Below, one piece after another: positions 1-9,971 of a stretch of DNA of 64,000 bases. Under the pieces are notes generated by a model. It did not search any database, was not told where the DNA came from, and saw nothing but the letters and a program-made list of their open reading frames with translations. Every line of letters begins with the position of its first letter. Position 1 is the first letter of the stretch. The translations under genes were made by a program, and so were the position numbers. Origin of the DNA: Bradyrhizobium sp. CCBAU 53421 (GTDB taxonomy: Bacteria > Pseudomonadota > Alphaproteobacteria > Rhizobiales > Xanthobacteraceae). The stretch is from the NCBI RefSeq assembly GCF_015291625.1, contig NZ_CP030047.1, positions 6,572,001 to 6,636,000 on the forward strand. Direction: 5' to 3'.

Positions 1-456
1 CAAATCGGCCGGACTGATGCCGGCCTGCCGGGCGTGCACCAGCGTCTGCTCCAGCGTGCTCGGCCGCGGCGCCCCGCTCGGGCCGCGGCTGCGCATCTGG
101 CGGATGTTGTTCTGGTCCTCGGCAATGTTGGCGAGGTGAGAGAAATAGCTGAAGGCGCGGACGATCCGCAGCGTCTCGGCGATCGACATGCCGTCGAGGA
201 TGCCTTCCAGCTCCCGCCGCGCCAGCTTGTCCTCGTCGCGGTGGAACCGGACCGAGGTCTGGCGGATGCGCTCGACCAGATCGAACGCGTCGGCCCCCTC
301 CTGGTCGCGCACCGTATCGCCCAGCACGCGCCCGAGGAGCCGGATGTCGTTCCGGAGCCGTGCATCCTCCTCCTGCGCCTGGACCTCCGCGGCGCGCCTG
401 GCTTGGACGTCGGCCTCGGAAGGCATGGTCTGGGGAGGCACGATCTGGGGTGACAT
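1..456 (-). CDS. ppc: Phosphoenolpyruvate carboxylase, N-terminal part (cut by window edge)
   Basis: PEP carboxylase makes oxaloacetate from PEP and bicarbonate to refill the TCA cycle in the cytoplasm. Only the first 152 residues are present; the gene leaves the window at the left edge, before the catalytic HPTE-type motif. After a short Ala/Glu-rich leader, the family signatures are [15 protein letters not shown] (residues 40-54) and [19 protein letters not shown] (101-119). The frame is open from ATG 456 to base 1. A strong palindrome lies just upstream at 547-586 and separates it from the ligase gene read in the same direction. Confidence 0.9.
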   Translation of the reverse strand, partial: MSPQIVPPQTMPSEADVQARRAAEVQAQEEDARLRNDIRLLGRVLGDTVRDQEGADAFDLVERIRQTSVRFHRDEDKLARRELEGILDGMSIAETLRIVRAFSYFSHLANIAEDQNNIRQMRSRGPSGAPRPSTLEQTLVHARQAGISPADL

Positions 457-546
457 GGCGGGGCTACTCCAGAGGCTGCCTGGTTCCTCCGGAGTGTGCG
501 CTTTTTTTGCCGCAGCGCAAGATGAACTTGGAAGCGGTGCACCACA

Positions 547-586
547 CCCCAAGGTCGTCCCGGCGAAGGCCGGGACGACCTTGGGG
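547..586. repeat. Type-A palindromic element, single-hairpin copy
   Basis: Perfect inverted repeat with 18-bp arms (547-564 and 569-586) around the loop gaag. The core gtcgtcccggcgaaggccggg recurs at 4076, 5875, 13102 and 35219 here, so it is a dispersed family and not only a terminator. It lies just after the stop of the acyl-CoA ligase (591) and before ppc, and probably ends transcription of the former. Confidence 0.85.
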
Positions 587-590
587 CCCG

Positions 591-2135
591 CTAAATCCTC
601 CGCCCCGCCCGCTCCCAATACGGATCACGCAGCCGGCGCTTGAAGATCTTCCCGGAATCCTCGCGCGGCAGGTTGGTCTGGATCTCGATGTGCTTGGGCA
701 CCTTGTAGTCGGCCAGCGCCGTCTTCAGCTGGGCGCGGACGGAGGCGATGTCGAGCGTGATGCCGGGCTGCGGCTCGACCACCGCCATCAGCGCCTCGCC
801 GAACTCGGCGTCGGGAATGCCGAACACCGCGCAATCATGCACGCCGGGCACCGCGTGCAGCACCGCCTCGATCTCGGCCGGATAGATGTTGACGCCGCCC
901 GAGATCACCATGTCACGCTTGCGGTCGCAGATGAAGACGTAGCCGTCCGCGTCGATATAGCCGACGTCGCCCGAGGTGATGAATCCCTGGCGGTCGATCT
1001 CGGCACGCTTCTCCGACTTGTTGTGATAGGTGAAATCGGGATTGCCCGCGATCCGCGAATAGATCTCGCCGATCTGGCCCTGCGCCACCTCCTTGCCGTC
1101 GTCGCCGATGAAGCGAAGCTCGGCGCCGGGCGAGATCTTGCCGACCGTGCCGGGCTTCTTCAGCGCGTCCTCGGAATTTGCGAACGTCACCGCGCCCGAC
1201 TCGGTCGAGCCGTAGAACTCATAGATCACCGGCCCCCACCATTCGATCATGGCGCGCTTGACGTCGGGCGGACAGGGCGCCGCGGCATGGATGACGTGGC
1301 GCAGCGACGACATGTCGTACTTCCGGCGCACCTCCTCAGGCAGCTTCATCAGGCGGATGAACATCGTCGGCACCATGAAGATGATGTCGATCTTCTCGCG
1401 CTCGATCAGCTGCAGAAACTCCTCGGCGTCGAAGCGCGGCATCAGCACCAGCACGCCGCCGAGCTTGCCCGAGCGCAGCCCGAAGGAATTCGGTGCCGAA
1501 TGATACAGCGGCCCCGGCAAGATCGCGCGTGCTCCGGGCCGGAGGCCATAGATCATCTGGCGCATCGCTTCCGCATTGGCGGTCTGTTCGGGCGTCGGCG
1601 CGAAACGGCGCACGCCCTTGGGATGGCCTGTGGTGCCCGAGGTGTAGATCATGTTCTGCGGCTGCGGCACCACCGGGCCGTCATAGCGCGGAAACTGCGC
1701 CAGCCAGGATTCGAAATCGATCGCGAAGTCGGGTGTCGCGATATAATCGGGATTGATCTTGTAATTGGCGAGGATTTCCGGCGGCGTTGGGACACTGAGC
1801 ACGGTGACATCGGGCGGAATCGCGCCGCGCAGCGGATGCAGCATATCGGCATGGCCGATCAGGACGCGCGTGGCGGAATCCGTCAGCACGTAATTGATCT
1901 CCTCCGGCTTGAAATGCCAGTTGATCGGCACGCCATAGGCGCCGAGCCGCATCGCGGCATAGGCCGCCTCGATGAAGGCGATGTCGTTGCGCATCAGCAT
2001 GCAGACGCTGTCGCCCGGCTTGACGCCGAGCTTGTTCAGGCCGCTGGCGATGCGGTCGGCACGCTCGGCGACCGCTGCATGATCGCGCCGGCGGCCGCCG
2101 CTGACGATGCCGAGGAAGGGTTGGGACGTTTCCAT
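591..2135 (-). CDS. AMP-dependent acyl-CoA synthetase/ligase
   Basis: ANL-superfamily ligase that activates a carboxylic acid through an acyl-adenylate and transfers it to CoA. The protein has 514 residues from ATG 2135; an in-frame extension upstream translates repeat DNA and was rejected. The P-loop-like motif [11 protein letters not shown] is at about 164-174, the adenylation motif YGSTE lies mid-protein, GDVGYID and [16 protein letters not shown] mark the hinge, and the catalytic Lys is in [12 protein letters not shown] near the C-terminus. The N-terminal part is somewhat short for the family. The substrate cannot be read from sequence; a crotonase gene 126 bp upstream on the same strand suggests fatty or alicyclic acid degradation. 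Confidence 0.88.
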   Translation of the reverse strand: METSQPFLGIVSGGRRRDHAAVAERADRIASGLNKLGVKPGDSVCMLMRNDIAFIEAAYAAMRLGAYGVPINWHFKPEEINYVLTDSATRVLIGHADMLHPLRGAIPPDVTVLSVPTPPEILANYKINPDYIATPDFAIDFESWLAQFPRYDGPVVPQPQNMIYTSGTTGHPKGVRRFAPTPEQTANAEAMRQMIYGLRPGARAILPGPLYHSAPNSFGLRSGKLGGVLVLMPRFDAEEFLQLIEREKIDIIFMVPTMFIRLMKLPEEVRRKYDMSSLRHVIHAAAPCPPDVKRAMIEWWGPVIYEFYGSTESGAVTFANSEDALKKPGTVGKISPGAELRFIGDDGKEVAQGQIGEIYSRIAGNPDFTYHNKSEKRAEIDRQGFITSGDVGYIDADGYVFICDRKRDMVISGGVNIYPAEIEAVLHAVPGVHDCAVFGIPDAEFGEALMAVVEPQPGITLDIASVRAQLKTALADYKVPKHIEIQTNLPREDSGKIFKRRLRDPYWERAGRRI

Positions 2136-2173
2136 TGTCGTTGTCCGATCTTTCGTCGGGTTGGAAGTTAGGT

Positions 2174-2254
2174 CGTCGTTCCGGGGCGACGCGTAGCATC
2201 GAACCCGGAACCTCGAGATTCCGGGTCTGGTCCTTCGGACCATCCCGGAATGAC
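2174..2254. repeat. Type-F palindromic element (gtcattccgggat...cccggaatgac class)
   Basis: Imperfect inverted repeats between crotonase and ligase genes, read as cgttccgggg...cccggaatga with an inner hairpin around ggtccttcggacc. A compact copy is at 9911-9952. This dispersed DNA makes the spurious N-terminal extension of the ligase ORF. Confidence 0.7.
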
Positions 2255-2261
2255 AGCGAGC

Positions 2262-3071
2262 TCACACATCCGCAAACTTCGGTGCCCGCTTCTCCAGATT
2301 GGCGCGCACGGATTCGGTCTGGTTCGGACTGCCGAGCAGCTTCTGCTGCTCGACGGATTCCGCGAGCAGCGCAGCGGCCGGATCGACGGACAGATTGTTC
2401 AGCATCCGCTTGGCGGCACGGATCGCATCCGGGCTCTTGCCGGCGATCTCGCGGGCAACTTCGAGCGCCGCGGCGCGCGGGTCGTCACAGACGCGGGTGG
2501 CAAGGCCGTAAGCCTGGGCCTCCTGCGCCGAGAAGATCCGGCCGGTATAGGTGAGCTCGCGCAGGATATCGTCGCGCACCAGGCTTGCGAGGATCGGCGT
2601 GCCCGCCATGTCGGGGACGAGGCCCCACTTGATCTCCATGATCGACATCCGCGCGTCCGGCGAGAGGAAGCGCATGTCTGCACCGAGCGCGAGCTGGAAG
2701 CCGCCGCCGAACGCGACGCCGTGGACCGCGGCGATCACGGGCACCGGAAGCTGGCGCCAGCCCCAGACTGCCTGCTGCGGGGCATTGGCCTTGCCATGGG
2801 TCCGGATCGTGAGATCGCGGCTCGCGCCGCCCGGCACTCCGTTACCGCCGTCCTTCATGGCGGCGAAGCGCCCCATGTCGAGGCCGGCGCAGAAGGCGCG
2901 GCCCTCGCCGGACAGCACCACCACCCGGACGCCTTTTTCCTTGGAAAGCCGGTCGGTTGCGGCCACCAATGCCTCGAACATCGCGGCATCGAGCGCGTTC
3001 ATCTTGTCCGCCCGCACCAGGCGGACATCGGCGATACCGTCCGAAATCGATATCGAAACGCGATCTTCCAT
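2262..3071 (-). CDS. Enoyl-CoA hydratase/isomerase (crotonase) family protein
   Basis: Crotonase-fold enzyme of 269 residues, the normal family length, acting on CoA thioesters in the cytoplasm. The first oxyanion-hole segment is GRAFCAGLDM (about residues 57-66) and the second is the AVHGVAFGGGFQLALGADM region. LVRADKMNALD at the N-terminus is typical. The start is ATG 3071, with a purine-rich GGAGG just upstream. It is probably co-transcribed with the ligase at 591-2135 and diverges from the SDR at 3172. Whether it is a hydratase, isomerase or hydrolase cannot be decided from sequence. Confidence 0.88.
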   Translation of the reverse strand: MEDRVSISISDGIADVRLVRADKMNALDAAMFEALVAATDRLSKEKGVRVVVLSGEGRAFCAGLDMGRFAAMKDGGNGVPGGASRDLTIRTHGKANAPQQAVWGWRQLPVPVIAAVHGVAFGGGFQLALGADMRFLSPDARMSIMEIKWGLVPDMAGTPILASLVRDDILRELTYTGRIFSAQEAQAYGLATRVCDDPRAAALEVAREIAGKSPDAIRAAKRMLNNLSVDPAAALLAESVEQQKLLGSPNQTESVRANLEKRAPKFADV

Positions 3072-3171
3072 TGAAATCTCCTCCGCTTTTCCTCGTTGGC
3101 GCTTTACACAAAGGCCGTTGTCCGCTTTTAGTCAATCGACCAATTAACTGACAACCCCCGTGGAGGAAACG

Positions 3172-4047
3172 ATGTTCAGCAATCAGCTTCTCACCGGGCG
3201 GCGCATCCTGGTCACGGGCGGCGGTACCGGCCTCGGCAAGTCGATGGCCGCGCGGTTCCTGCAGCTCGGGGCCGAAGTGCACATCTGCGGCCGCCGCAAG
3301 AGCGTTTGCGACGAAACCGCCACCGAGCTGATGGCCGAGCATGGCGGGCGCGTGGTCAGCCACGGCGTCGACATCCGCAACGCCATGGCGGTCGACGAGA
3401 TGATCGAGGCGATCTGGACCACCAGCGGTCCCCTCACCGATCTCATCAACAACGCCGCCGGCAATTTCATCTCGCGCTCGGAAGAACTGTCGCCGCGCGG
3501 CTTCGACGCGGTCGCCAACATCGTGATGCACGGCACCTTCTATGTGACGCATGCGGTGGGCCGGCGCTGGATCGCCGGCGGCCATCGCGGCAACGTGGTG
3601 TCGATCACCGTGACCTGGGTGCGCAACGGCTCGCCCTATGTGGTGCCGTCGGCGATGAGCAAATCGGCGATCCATGCCATGACGATGTCGCTCGCGATCG
3701 AATGGGGCCGCCACGGCATCCGCCTCAACACCATCGCGCCCGGCGAGATCCCGACCGAGGGCATGAGCAAGCGCATCAAGCCCGGCGACGAGGCCGGCGC
3801 GCGCACCAAGGCTGTCAACCCGATGGGCCGCGTCGGCACCATGGAGGAGCTGCAGAACCTCGCGGTGTTCCTGATCTCCGGCGGCTGCGACTGGATCAAC
3901 GGCGAGACCATCGCCATGGACGGTGCGCAGGCGCTGGCGATGGGCGGCAATTTCTACCAGCTCCGCGACTGGAGCGACGACGACTGGACCAAGGCGCGCG
4001 AGTCGATCAAGGCGCAGAACGAGAAGGATCGCGCGGCGCGGGGCTGA
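3172..4047 (+). CDS. SDR oxidoreductase, 2,4-dienoyl-CoA reductase-like
   Basis: NAD(P)-dependent short-chain dehydrogenase, 291 residues. GGAGG at 3162-3166, five bases before ATG 3172, decides the start over the in-frame GTG at 3160. The nucleotide-binding glycines are TGGGTGLG and the NNAAGN motif is present. In place of Tyr-x3-Lys it reads VVPSAMSK, the Ser-x3-Lys arrangement of 2,4-dienoyl-CoA reductases, followed by SLAIEWGRHGIRLN as in that group. Eleven residues before the Ser, where mammalian DECR1 has its catalytic Tyr, it has Trp. Its position between crotonase and ligase genes fits unsaturated acyl-CoA metabolism. Confidence 0.85.
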   Translation: MFSNQLLTGRRILVTGGGTGLGKSMAARFLQLGAEVHICGRRKSVCDETATELMAEHGGRVVSHGVDIRNAMAVDEMIEAIWTTSGPLTDLINNAAGNFISRSEELSPRGFDAVANIVMHGTFYVTHAVGRRWIAGGHRGNVVSITVTWVRNGSPYVVPSAMSKSAIHAMTMSLAIEWGRHGIRLNTIAPGEIPTEGMSKRIKPGDEAGARTKAVNPMGRVGTMEELQNLAVFLISGGCDWINGETIAMDGAQALAMGGNFYQLRDWSDDDWTKARESIKAQNEKDRAARG

Positions 4048-4075
4048 AGCCCGCGCTTGCGCCTCAACCACCACT

Positions 4076-4195
4076 GTCGTCCCGGCGAAGGCCGGGACCC
4101 ATAACCACCGCAGCGCATCGTTGAGCTCGCTGCGGCCCCAGCGTCGCGCCACATTGACATTCGTGGCTATGGGTCCCGGCCTTCGCCGGGACGAC
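4076..4195. repeat. Type-A composite palindromic element (full copy)
   Basis: Two 33-bp inverted arms, 4076-4108 and 4163-4195, differ at one position and enclose about 54 bp. Each arm is itself a hairpin (cccggcgaaggccggg) followed by acccataaccac. It fills the gap between the SDR and the next ligase gene. This is the best-preserved copy in the window. Confidence 0.9.
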
Positions 4196-4287
4196 GATGT
4201 TGAAACGTCGCGGCCACTTCCTCCGTATTGTTTTTCCCGCGCGATGCCGCCACACTCCGCGCAAACAAAAACCATCACGGGGGAAAC

Positions 4288-5868
4288 ATGTCCGACGCGC
4301 CGAAACTGAGCAACCTTGCCGACATGGTGCGCGACCGCGCCAACAGTCGCGGCGATGCGCTGGCCTATGAGTTCGAGGGCCGGCAAACCTCGTTTGCCGA
4401 ATTCGACGTCAAGACCAACCGCGTCGCCAACGCGCTGCTCGCGATGGGCGTGAAGAAGGGCGAGCGCATCGCCTATCTCGGCAAGAACAGCGACTTCTAT
4501 TTCGAGCTGTTGATGGGCGCGATAAAGGCCGGTGTCGTCATGGCGCCGGTGAACTGGCGCCTCGCAGGCCCCGAGGTCGCCTTCATCGTCGACGACTGCA
4601 AGGCGCCCGTCCTGTTCGTCGGCCCCGAATTCATCACGCAGGCGCGCAACATCCGGGACAAGCTGCCGAATGTGCGCACCGTGATCACGACCGAGGGCGG
4701 CGCGCCGGAATGGCCCGACTATCTCGCCTGGCGCGACGCGCAGAGCGGCGATGATCCGCGTGTGCCGATCGAGCCGAAGGATATCGCGATCCAGCTCTAT
4801 ACCTCGGGCACAACAGGCAAGCCGAAGGGCGCGATGCTGTCGCACGCCAACTTCCTCAATCTGGTGCAGAGCGGCAACGAGGCCGAGAAGCCGGAATGGA
4901 ACCGCTGGACCACCGACGACGTCTCGCTGGTCGCGATGCCGATCTTCCACATCGGCGGCTCCGGTTGGGGCGTGATGGGGCTCTATCACGGCGCCCGCGG
5001 CGTGATCGCGCGCGAGTTCGATCCGACCAAGGTGCTCGATTTCTTCGAGCAGTCCGGCATCACAAAACTGTTCATGGTGCCGGCGGCGATGCAGTTCGTG
5101 GTGCGGCAGCCGCGCGCGCGGCAGGTCGACTTCTCGCGCCTGAAATACATGCTGTATGGCGCCTCCCCGATCCCGGCGGCGCTGCTGAAGGAGTGCATCG
5201 AGGTCTTCAAATGCGGTTTCGTGCAGATGTACGGCATGACCGAGACCACCGGCACCATCGTCGCGCTGCCGCCGGAGGATCACATCGAGGGGCTCGACCG
5301 CATGCGCTCCGCCGGCAAGGCACTGCCCGGCGTCGAGCTTGCGATCCTCGACGGCGACGGCAAGCCGCTGCCGCCGGGTGAAGTCGGCGAGATCGCGACC
5401 CGCTCCGGCTCCAACATGGCCGGCTACTGGAATCTGCCCGAAGCCACCGCGCACACCATCAATAGCGACGGTTGGCTGCGCACCGGCGATGCCGGCTACA
5501 TGGACAGTGACGGCTACCTATACATCCACGACCGCATCAAGGACATGATCATCTCTGGCGGCGAGAACATCTATCCGGCCGAGGTCGAGAGCGCGCTGTG
5601 CGACCACCCGGACGTGGCGGAAGCCGCCGTGATCGGCATCCCCGACGACAAATGGGGCGAGGCGGTGAAGGCCGTGGTGGTGATGAAGCCGGGCAAGAGC
5701 GCGACCGCGACCGACATCATCAACTTCACCCGCGAGCGGATCGCCGGCTACAAGACGCCGAAATCGGTCGACTTCATCCCGGCGCTGCCGCGCAACCCGT
5801 CGGGCAAGATCCTGCGGCGCAGTCTGCGTGAGCCGTATTGGGCGGGCAAGGACCGGCAGGTGAATTAG
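4288..5868 (+). CDS. AMP-dependent fatty-acyl-CoA synthetase/ligase
   Basis: Acyl-adenylate-forming CoA ligase, 526 residues, full length for medium/long-chain FadD-type enzymes. The start is ATG 4288 preceded by GGGGGAAAC. Motifs in order: YTSGTTGKPKG (about 171-181), YGMTETTG, RTGDAGYMD, DRIKDMIISGGENIYPAE, and the catalytic Lys in NPSGKILRRSLRE near the end. No signal or membrane segment. It is 240 bp after the SDR, with a type-A element between, so it may have its own promoter. The acid substrate is unknown. Confidence 0.9.
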   Translation: MSDAPKLSNLADMVRDRANSRGDALAYEFEGRQTSFAEFDVKTNRVANALLAMGVKKGERIAYLGKNSDFYFELLMGAIKAGVVMAPVNWRLAGPEVAFIVDDCKAPVLFVGPEFITQARNIRDKLPNVRTVITTEGGAPEWPDYLAWRDAQSGDDPRVPIEPKDIAIQLYTSGTTGKPKGAMLSHANFLNLVQSGNEAEKPEWNRWTTDDVSLVAMPIFHIGGSGWGVMGLYHGARGVIAREFDPTKVLDFFEQSGITKLFMVPAAMQFVVRQPRARQVDFSRLKYMLYGASPIPAALLKECIEVFKCGFVQMYGMTETTGTIVALPPEDHIEGLDRMRSAGKALPGVELAILDGDGKPLPPGEVGEIATRSGSNMAGYWNLPEATAHTINSDGWLRTGDAGYMDSDGYLYIHDRIKDMIISGGENIYPAEVESALCDHPDVAEAAVIGIPDDKWGEAVKAVVVMKPGKSATATDIINFTRERIAGYKTPKSVDFIPALPRNPSGKILRRSLREPYWAGKDRQVN

Positions 5869-5874
5869 CCCTCC

Positions 5875-5894
5875 GTCGTCCCGGCTAAGGCCGG
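5875..5894. repeat. Left remnant of a type-A element split by the IS110 insertion
   Basis: Reads cgtcccggctaaggccgg and stops exactly at the IS boundary; the rest of the palindrome resumes at 7003. Rejoining at the shared GG gives ...aaggccGGgacccatagccacc, which matches the intact arm at 4076-4108. Confidence 0.85.
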
Positions 5895-5900
5895 CAACTG

Positions 5901-6990
<1,090 letters not shown>

Positions 6991-7002
6991 TTCCAAGACA
7001 CA

Positions 7003-7106
7003 GGGACCCATAGCCACCGTTGTTCATTGTCTGGCGACGCTGGGGCCACATCTCGTTCAACCAATAGCCGAGTGTGGTTATGGGTCCCTGCTTTCGCAGG
7101 GACGAC
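7003..7106. repeat. Right part of the type-A element interrupted by IS110
   Basis: Resumes with gggacccatagccacc at the IS boundary and ends with the opposite arm at 7074-7106 (gtggttatgggtccctgctttcgcaggg...). The arm is the cctgc...gcagg variant of the family. It lies downstream of the GFA gene read toward it. Confidence 0.85.
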
Positions 7107-7126
7107 GGTGGAGGGAGTGTCGCGCT

Positions 7127-7600
7127 TCACTTCTTCCCCGTCCTCTCCCGCAAGACGCGCCAGCGCTCCTGCGCCTCTTGCGGCCAGACTTGTCTCCGAT
7201 CGTAATACTCGGCGAACACCTTCGCGCCCGGCGGGAACGTCACCCAGGGCTGCTTGGAGGAGGTGAAGATGTGGACATCAGGCGGGCATTGGCCTGGATC
7301 GTCCAACGTGCCGACGCGGACGAAGCGCACCGCCGGTCCCGCGCCTGGATAATTGCTCCAGACAGCGACCTTGCATCGTGGGCAACGCGCGATCTGCTGC
7401 CCCTTGCAGCTCGCCGACGGCGTGTCGACGATCTCCGGCTCGGCCGCGATGTGCACGACCCGCTCGGCCTCGTACATCGCATTGAGCGCATGCACGGTGC
7501 CGGTCTCGCGCTGGCACCAGGTGCAGTGGCAGGCGTGCACGATCAACGGCCTGCCGGTGAGGCGGTAGCGGACGTTTCTGCAGGTGCATCCACCTTCCAT
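7127..7600 (-). CDS. GFA family protein (glutathione-dependent formaldehyde-activating fold)
   Basis: Zinc-binding Mss4-like fold protein, 157 residues. The cysteine pattern is clear: GCTC near residue 5, CHCTWC near 24-29, and CPRC further on (ARCPRCKVAVW), so both zinc sites look complete. The prototype catalyses S-hydroxymethylglutathione formation, but most members have no known function, and the name should not be taken as proof of formaldehyde handling. It lies 21 bp downstream of the acyl-CoA dehydrogenase at 7622 on the same strand and is probably co-transcribed. Confidence 0.85.
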   Translation of the reverse strand: MEGGCTCRNVRYRLTGRPLIVHACHCTWCQRETGTVHALNAMYEAERVVHIAAEPEIVDTPSASCKGQQIARCPRCKVAVWSNYPGAGPAVRFVRVGTLDDPGQCPPDVHIFTSSKQPWVTFPPGAKVFAEYYDRRQVWPQEAQERWRVLRERTGKK

Positions 7601-7621
7601 GTCGTACCGCCTCCTGACGCC

Positions 7622-8896
7622 TCAATGCTTACCCGCCCCCATGTAGCCGAACAGGAAGCCTGCCACCTTGCGCTTCTGGATTTCCTCGCTGCCCTCGGTG
7701 ATGCGATAGCGGCGGTGATGGCGGTAGATGTGCTCGAACGGCTTGTGCCGCGAATAGCCCATGCCGCCATGCACCTGCATGGCGCGGTCGGCGGCCTCGC
7801 AGCACAGCCGGTTTGCCCAGAAGTTGCACATCGAGACCCGGTCCGACAGCGTGTGCTCGACCTGCGCCTGGGTCAGCTGATCCATCTCCCAGGCGGTCTT
7901 GCGGATCAACAGCCGCAGCATCTCGGCCTGGGTCGCAAGCTCGACCAGCGGCCACTGGATCGCCTGGTTCTCGGCCAGCGCCTTGCCGAACGGCTTGCGC
8001 TCGCGCGCATACTTCACGCTCTCATTGATGCAGTAAACCGCGGCGCCGAGCGAGCTTGCCGCCTGACGGATGCGGTTCTCGTGGACGAAGCACTGCGCCA
8101 GCGATAGCCCGCGGCCGACCTCGCCGAACTGCGCATCCTCGGGCACGAACACGTCGGTGAAGCTGACGCGCGGATGATCGGTAGGCATGTTGAAGGTCCA
8201 CATATACTCCTCGACCTTCACGCCCGGCGATTTCGCAGGCACCAGGAAGCAGCTGATGCCGCGGGCGTCGCCGTCATTGCCGGAGGTGCGGGCAAACAGC
8301 GCGCAGTGCGTGGCGACATGCATGCCTGTCGTCCACATCTTCTCGCCGTTGATGATCCAGCCCTTGACGTTGTCGCGCGTGGCCTGCACCGCCCTGGTTT
8401 CCATATGCGTAGCGTCGGAGCCGTGCTCGGGTTCGGTCAGGCCAAATGTGATGCGGTACTTGCCGGTGATCGAACCGTCGATCATCGCCCTCTGCTCGTC
8501 GGTGCCGTAGCGGTCGAGCATGGTGACGATGGGCAGATTGCCGACGATCGAATGCTCGTTCTGCAGATCATTGTGCAGGCCGAGACCCTTCGAGGCAAAG
8601 TGCTCGCGGATGACGGCCATCCAGAGATTGGAGCCGTCCTTGCCGCCATAGCGCTTCGGGATCGCGAAGCGCAGATGGCCGGCGGCGTCGGCCAGGTTCT
8701 TGACCTTGCGCAGCAGCAATTCCCATTCATGGCGCGGCAGGCCGCCTTTGTCGAAATCGGTGCGCGCCCATTCACGGCGATGATCGAAGAAGCGGATGTT
8801 GTCGTCAGCCTCTTCCAGCGGCTTGATCTCGCGTTCGATGAAGCGGTCAAGCTCGGCGAGATAGGCGGTCAGGTCAGCCGGCAGATTGAAATCCAA
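7622..8896 (-). CDS. Acyl-CoA dehydrogenase family protein
   Basis: FAD-dependent acyl-CoA dehydrogenase, 424 residues, with the usual N-terminal helical, middle beta and C-terminal helical domains. Visible features are FGLTEPEHGSDAT (FAD/substrate segment, about 155-167), WIINGEKMWTTG, and a C-terminal part with MQVHGGMGYSRHKPFEHIYR and the ITEGSEEIQKRKVA tail. The start is ATG 8896. The long N-terminal segment before the first core helix (DDNIRFFDHRREWART) marks a subgroup common in Rhizobiales. A crotonase is transcribed divergently 220 bp away. The chain-length substrate is unknown. Confidence 0.9.
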   Translation of the reverse strand: MDFNLPADLTAYLAELDRFIEREIKPLEEADDNIRFFDHRREWARTDFDKGGLPRHEWELLLRKVKNLADAAGHLRFAIPKRYGGKDGSNLWMAVIREHFASKGLGLHNDLQNEHSIVGNLPIVTMLDRYGTDEQRAMIDGSITGKYRITFGLTEPEHGSDATHMETRAVQATRDNVKGWIINGEKMWTTGMHVATHCALFARTSGNDGDARGISCFLVPAKSPGVKVEEYMWTFNMPTDHPRVSFTDVFVPEDAQFGEVGRGLSLAQCFVHENRIRQAASSLGAAVYCINESVKYARERKPFGKALAENQAIQWPLVELATQAEMLRLLIRKTAWEMDQLTQAQVEHTLSDRVSMCNFWANRLCCEAADRAMQVHGGMGYSRHKPFEHIYRHHRRYRITEGSEEIQKRKVAGFLFGYMGAGKH

Positions 8897-9116
8897 GGCG
8901 GTCTCTCCCGAAGATATTGTTGTTTCTGGTTTTGCGTTTAGACGCTATCGCAGAAGCGCATTCGAACCGATTAAGGTGAGAAGCGCGCGGCCAAGTCAAG
9001 CAGGCCAGTGAGGCTTGCGCGCGCGGTCGCGTTGCGTAATTGGATGGCACGGAACGAGGTGCAGGCGCTAGGATATCAACCATATTCTTCGCCGCAGAAA
9101 ATCCACGGGAGCAAAC

Positions 9117-9896
9117 ATGGATCTGAAATTCTCCAAGGTGACGCGCAAGGGTCCCATCACCATCGTGACGCTGTCGCGCCCCGAGGTTTACAACGCGCTG
9201 CACATCGACGCGCATTTCGAGCTCAACAAGGTGTTCGACGACTTCTCCGCCGATCCCGAGCAGTGGGTCGCGATCGTCACCGGCGCCGGCGACAAGGCGT
9301 TCTGCGCCGGCAACGACCTGAAATGGCAGGCGGCGGGCGGCAAGCGCGGCTGGGACAAGGGCGGCTTCGCCGGCCTGACCACCCGCTTCGACTGCGACAA
9401 GCCGATCATCGCCGCGGTCAACGGCGTCGCGATGGGCGGCGGCTTCGAGGTCGCGCTGGCCTGCGACCTGATCATAGCGTCGGAGAATGCGACCTTCGCC
9501 CTACCCGAGCCGCGCGTCGGCCTCGCCGCGCTCGCCGGCGGCCTGCAACGGCTGCCGCGCCAGATCGGGCTGAAGCGCGCCATGGGCATGATCCTGACCG
9601 CGCGCCATGTCAGCGCCAAGGAAGGCCTCGAGCTCGGCTTCGTCAACGAGGTGGTGCCGCAGGGCGAGGCGCTGGCGGCCGCCGAGCGCTGGGCCGAGAC
9701 CATCGCCAAGAACTCGCCGATGTCGATCCGCGCCTCGAAGCAGGCAATCCAGAAGGGCCTCGAGGTCTCGCTCGAGCAGGCGCTGGCCGAGCAGCGCGAT
9801 TATCCCGCGGTGAAGGCGATGGCCGCCTCGCAGGATTACATCGAGGGGCCGAAGGCGTTTTCGGAGAAGCGCCCGCCGAAATGGCTGGGGCGGTAA
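9117..9896 (+). CDS. Enoyl-CoA hydratase/carnitinyl-CoA dehydratase-like crotonase
   Basis: Crotonase family, 259 residues, start ATG 9117 after GGGAG. Oxyanion-hole segments are KAFCAGNDLKW and AAVNGVAMGGGFEVALACDL, with LPEPRVGLAALAGGLQRLPR following. The wording of these motifs resembles carnitinyl-CoA dehydratase (CaiD) more than FadB-type hydratases, but the substrate is not decided. It diverges from the acyl-CoA dehydrogenase at 8896 and ends at a compact palindrome shared with the convergent DUF6285 operon. Confidence 0.87.
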   Translation: MDLKFSKVTRKGPITIVTLSRPEVYNALHIDAHFELNKVFDDFSADPEQWVAIVTGAGDKAFCAGNDLKWQAAGGKRGWDKGGFAGLTTRFDCDKPIIAAVNGVAMGGGFEVALACDLIIASENATFALPEPRVGLAALAGGLQRLPRQIGLKRAMGMILTARHVSAKEGLELGFVNEVVPQGEALAAAERWAETIAKNSPMSIRASKQAIQKGLEVSLEQALAEQRDYPAVKAMAASQDYIEGPKAFSEKRPPKWLGR

Positions 9897-9910
9897 CCGC
9901 TCCATCCACT

Positions 9911-9952
9911 CGTCATTCCGGGATGCGCCGAAGGCGCAGGCCCGGAATGACG
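9911..9952. terminator. Type-F palindrome acting as likely bidirectional terminator
   Basis: Arms cgtcattccggg (9911-9922) and cccggaatgacg (9941-9952) are perfectly complementary and enclose a second small hairpin gcgccgaaggcgc. It lies between the convergent ends of the crotonase (9896) and the DUF6285 gene (9972). Confidence 0.75.
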
Positions 9953-9971
9953 CAGGTTGTCCTGCCGTGCG

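Noticed and set aside
188..643. Plus-strand ORFs over the first 650 bp
   Set aside because: They are the complement of the PEP carboxylase start and the palindrome at 547-586; the minus strand has clear family motifs.
2842..5454. 870-codon open frame on the minus strand
   Set aside because: It runs across a crotonase start, a whole SDR, a repeat and most of a ligase, and its translation has no domain features. Artefact of GC-rich codon structure.
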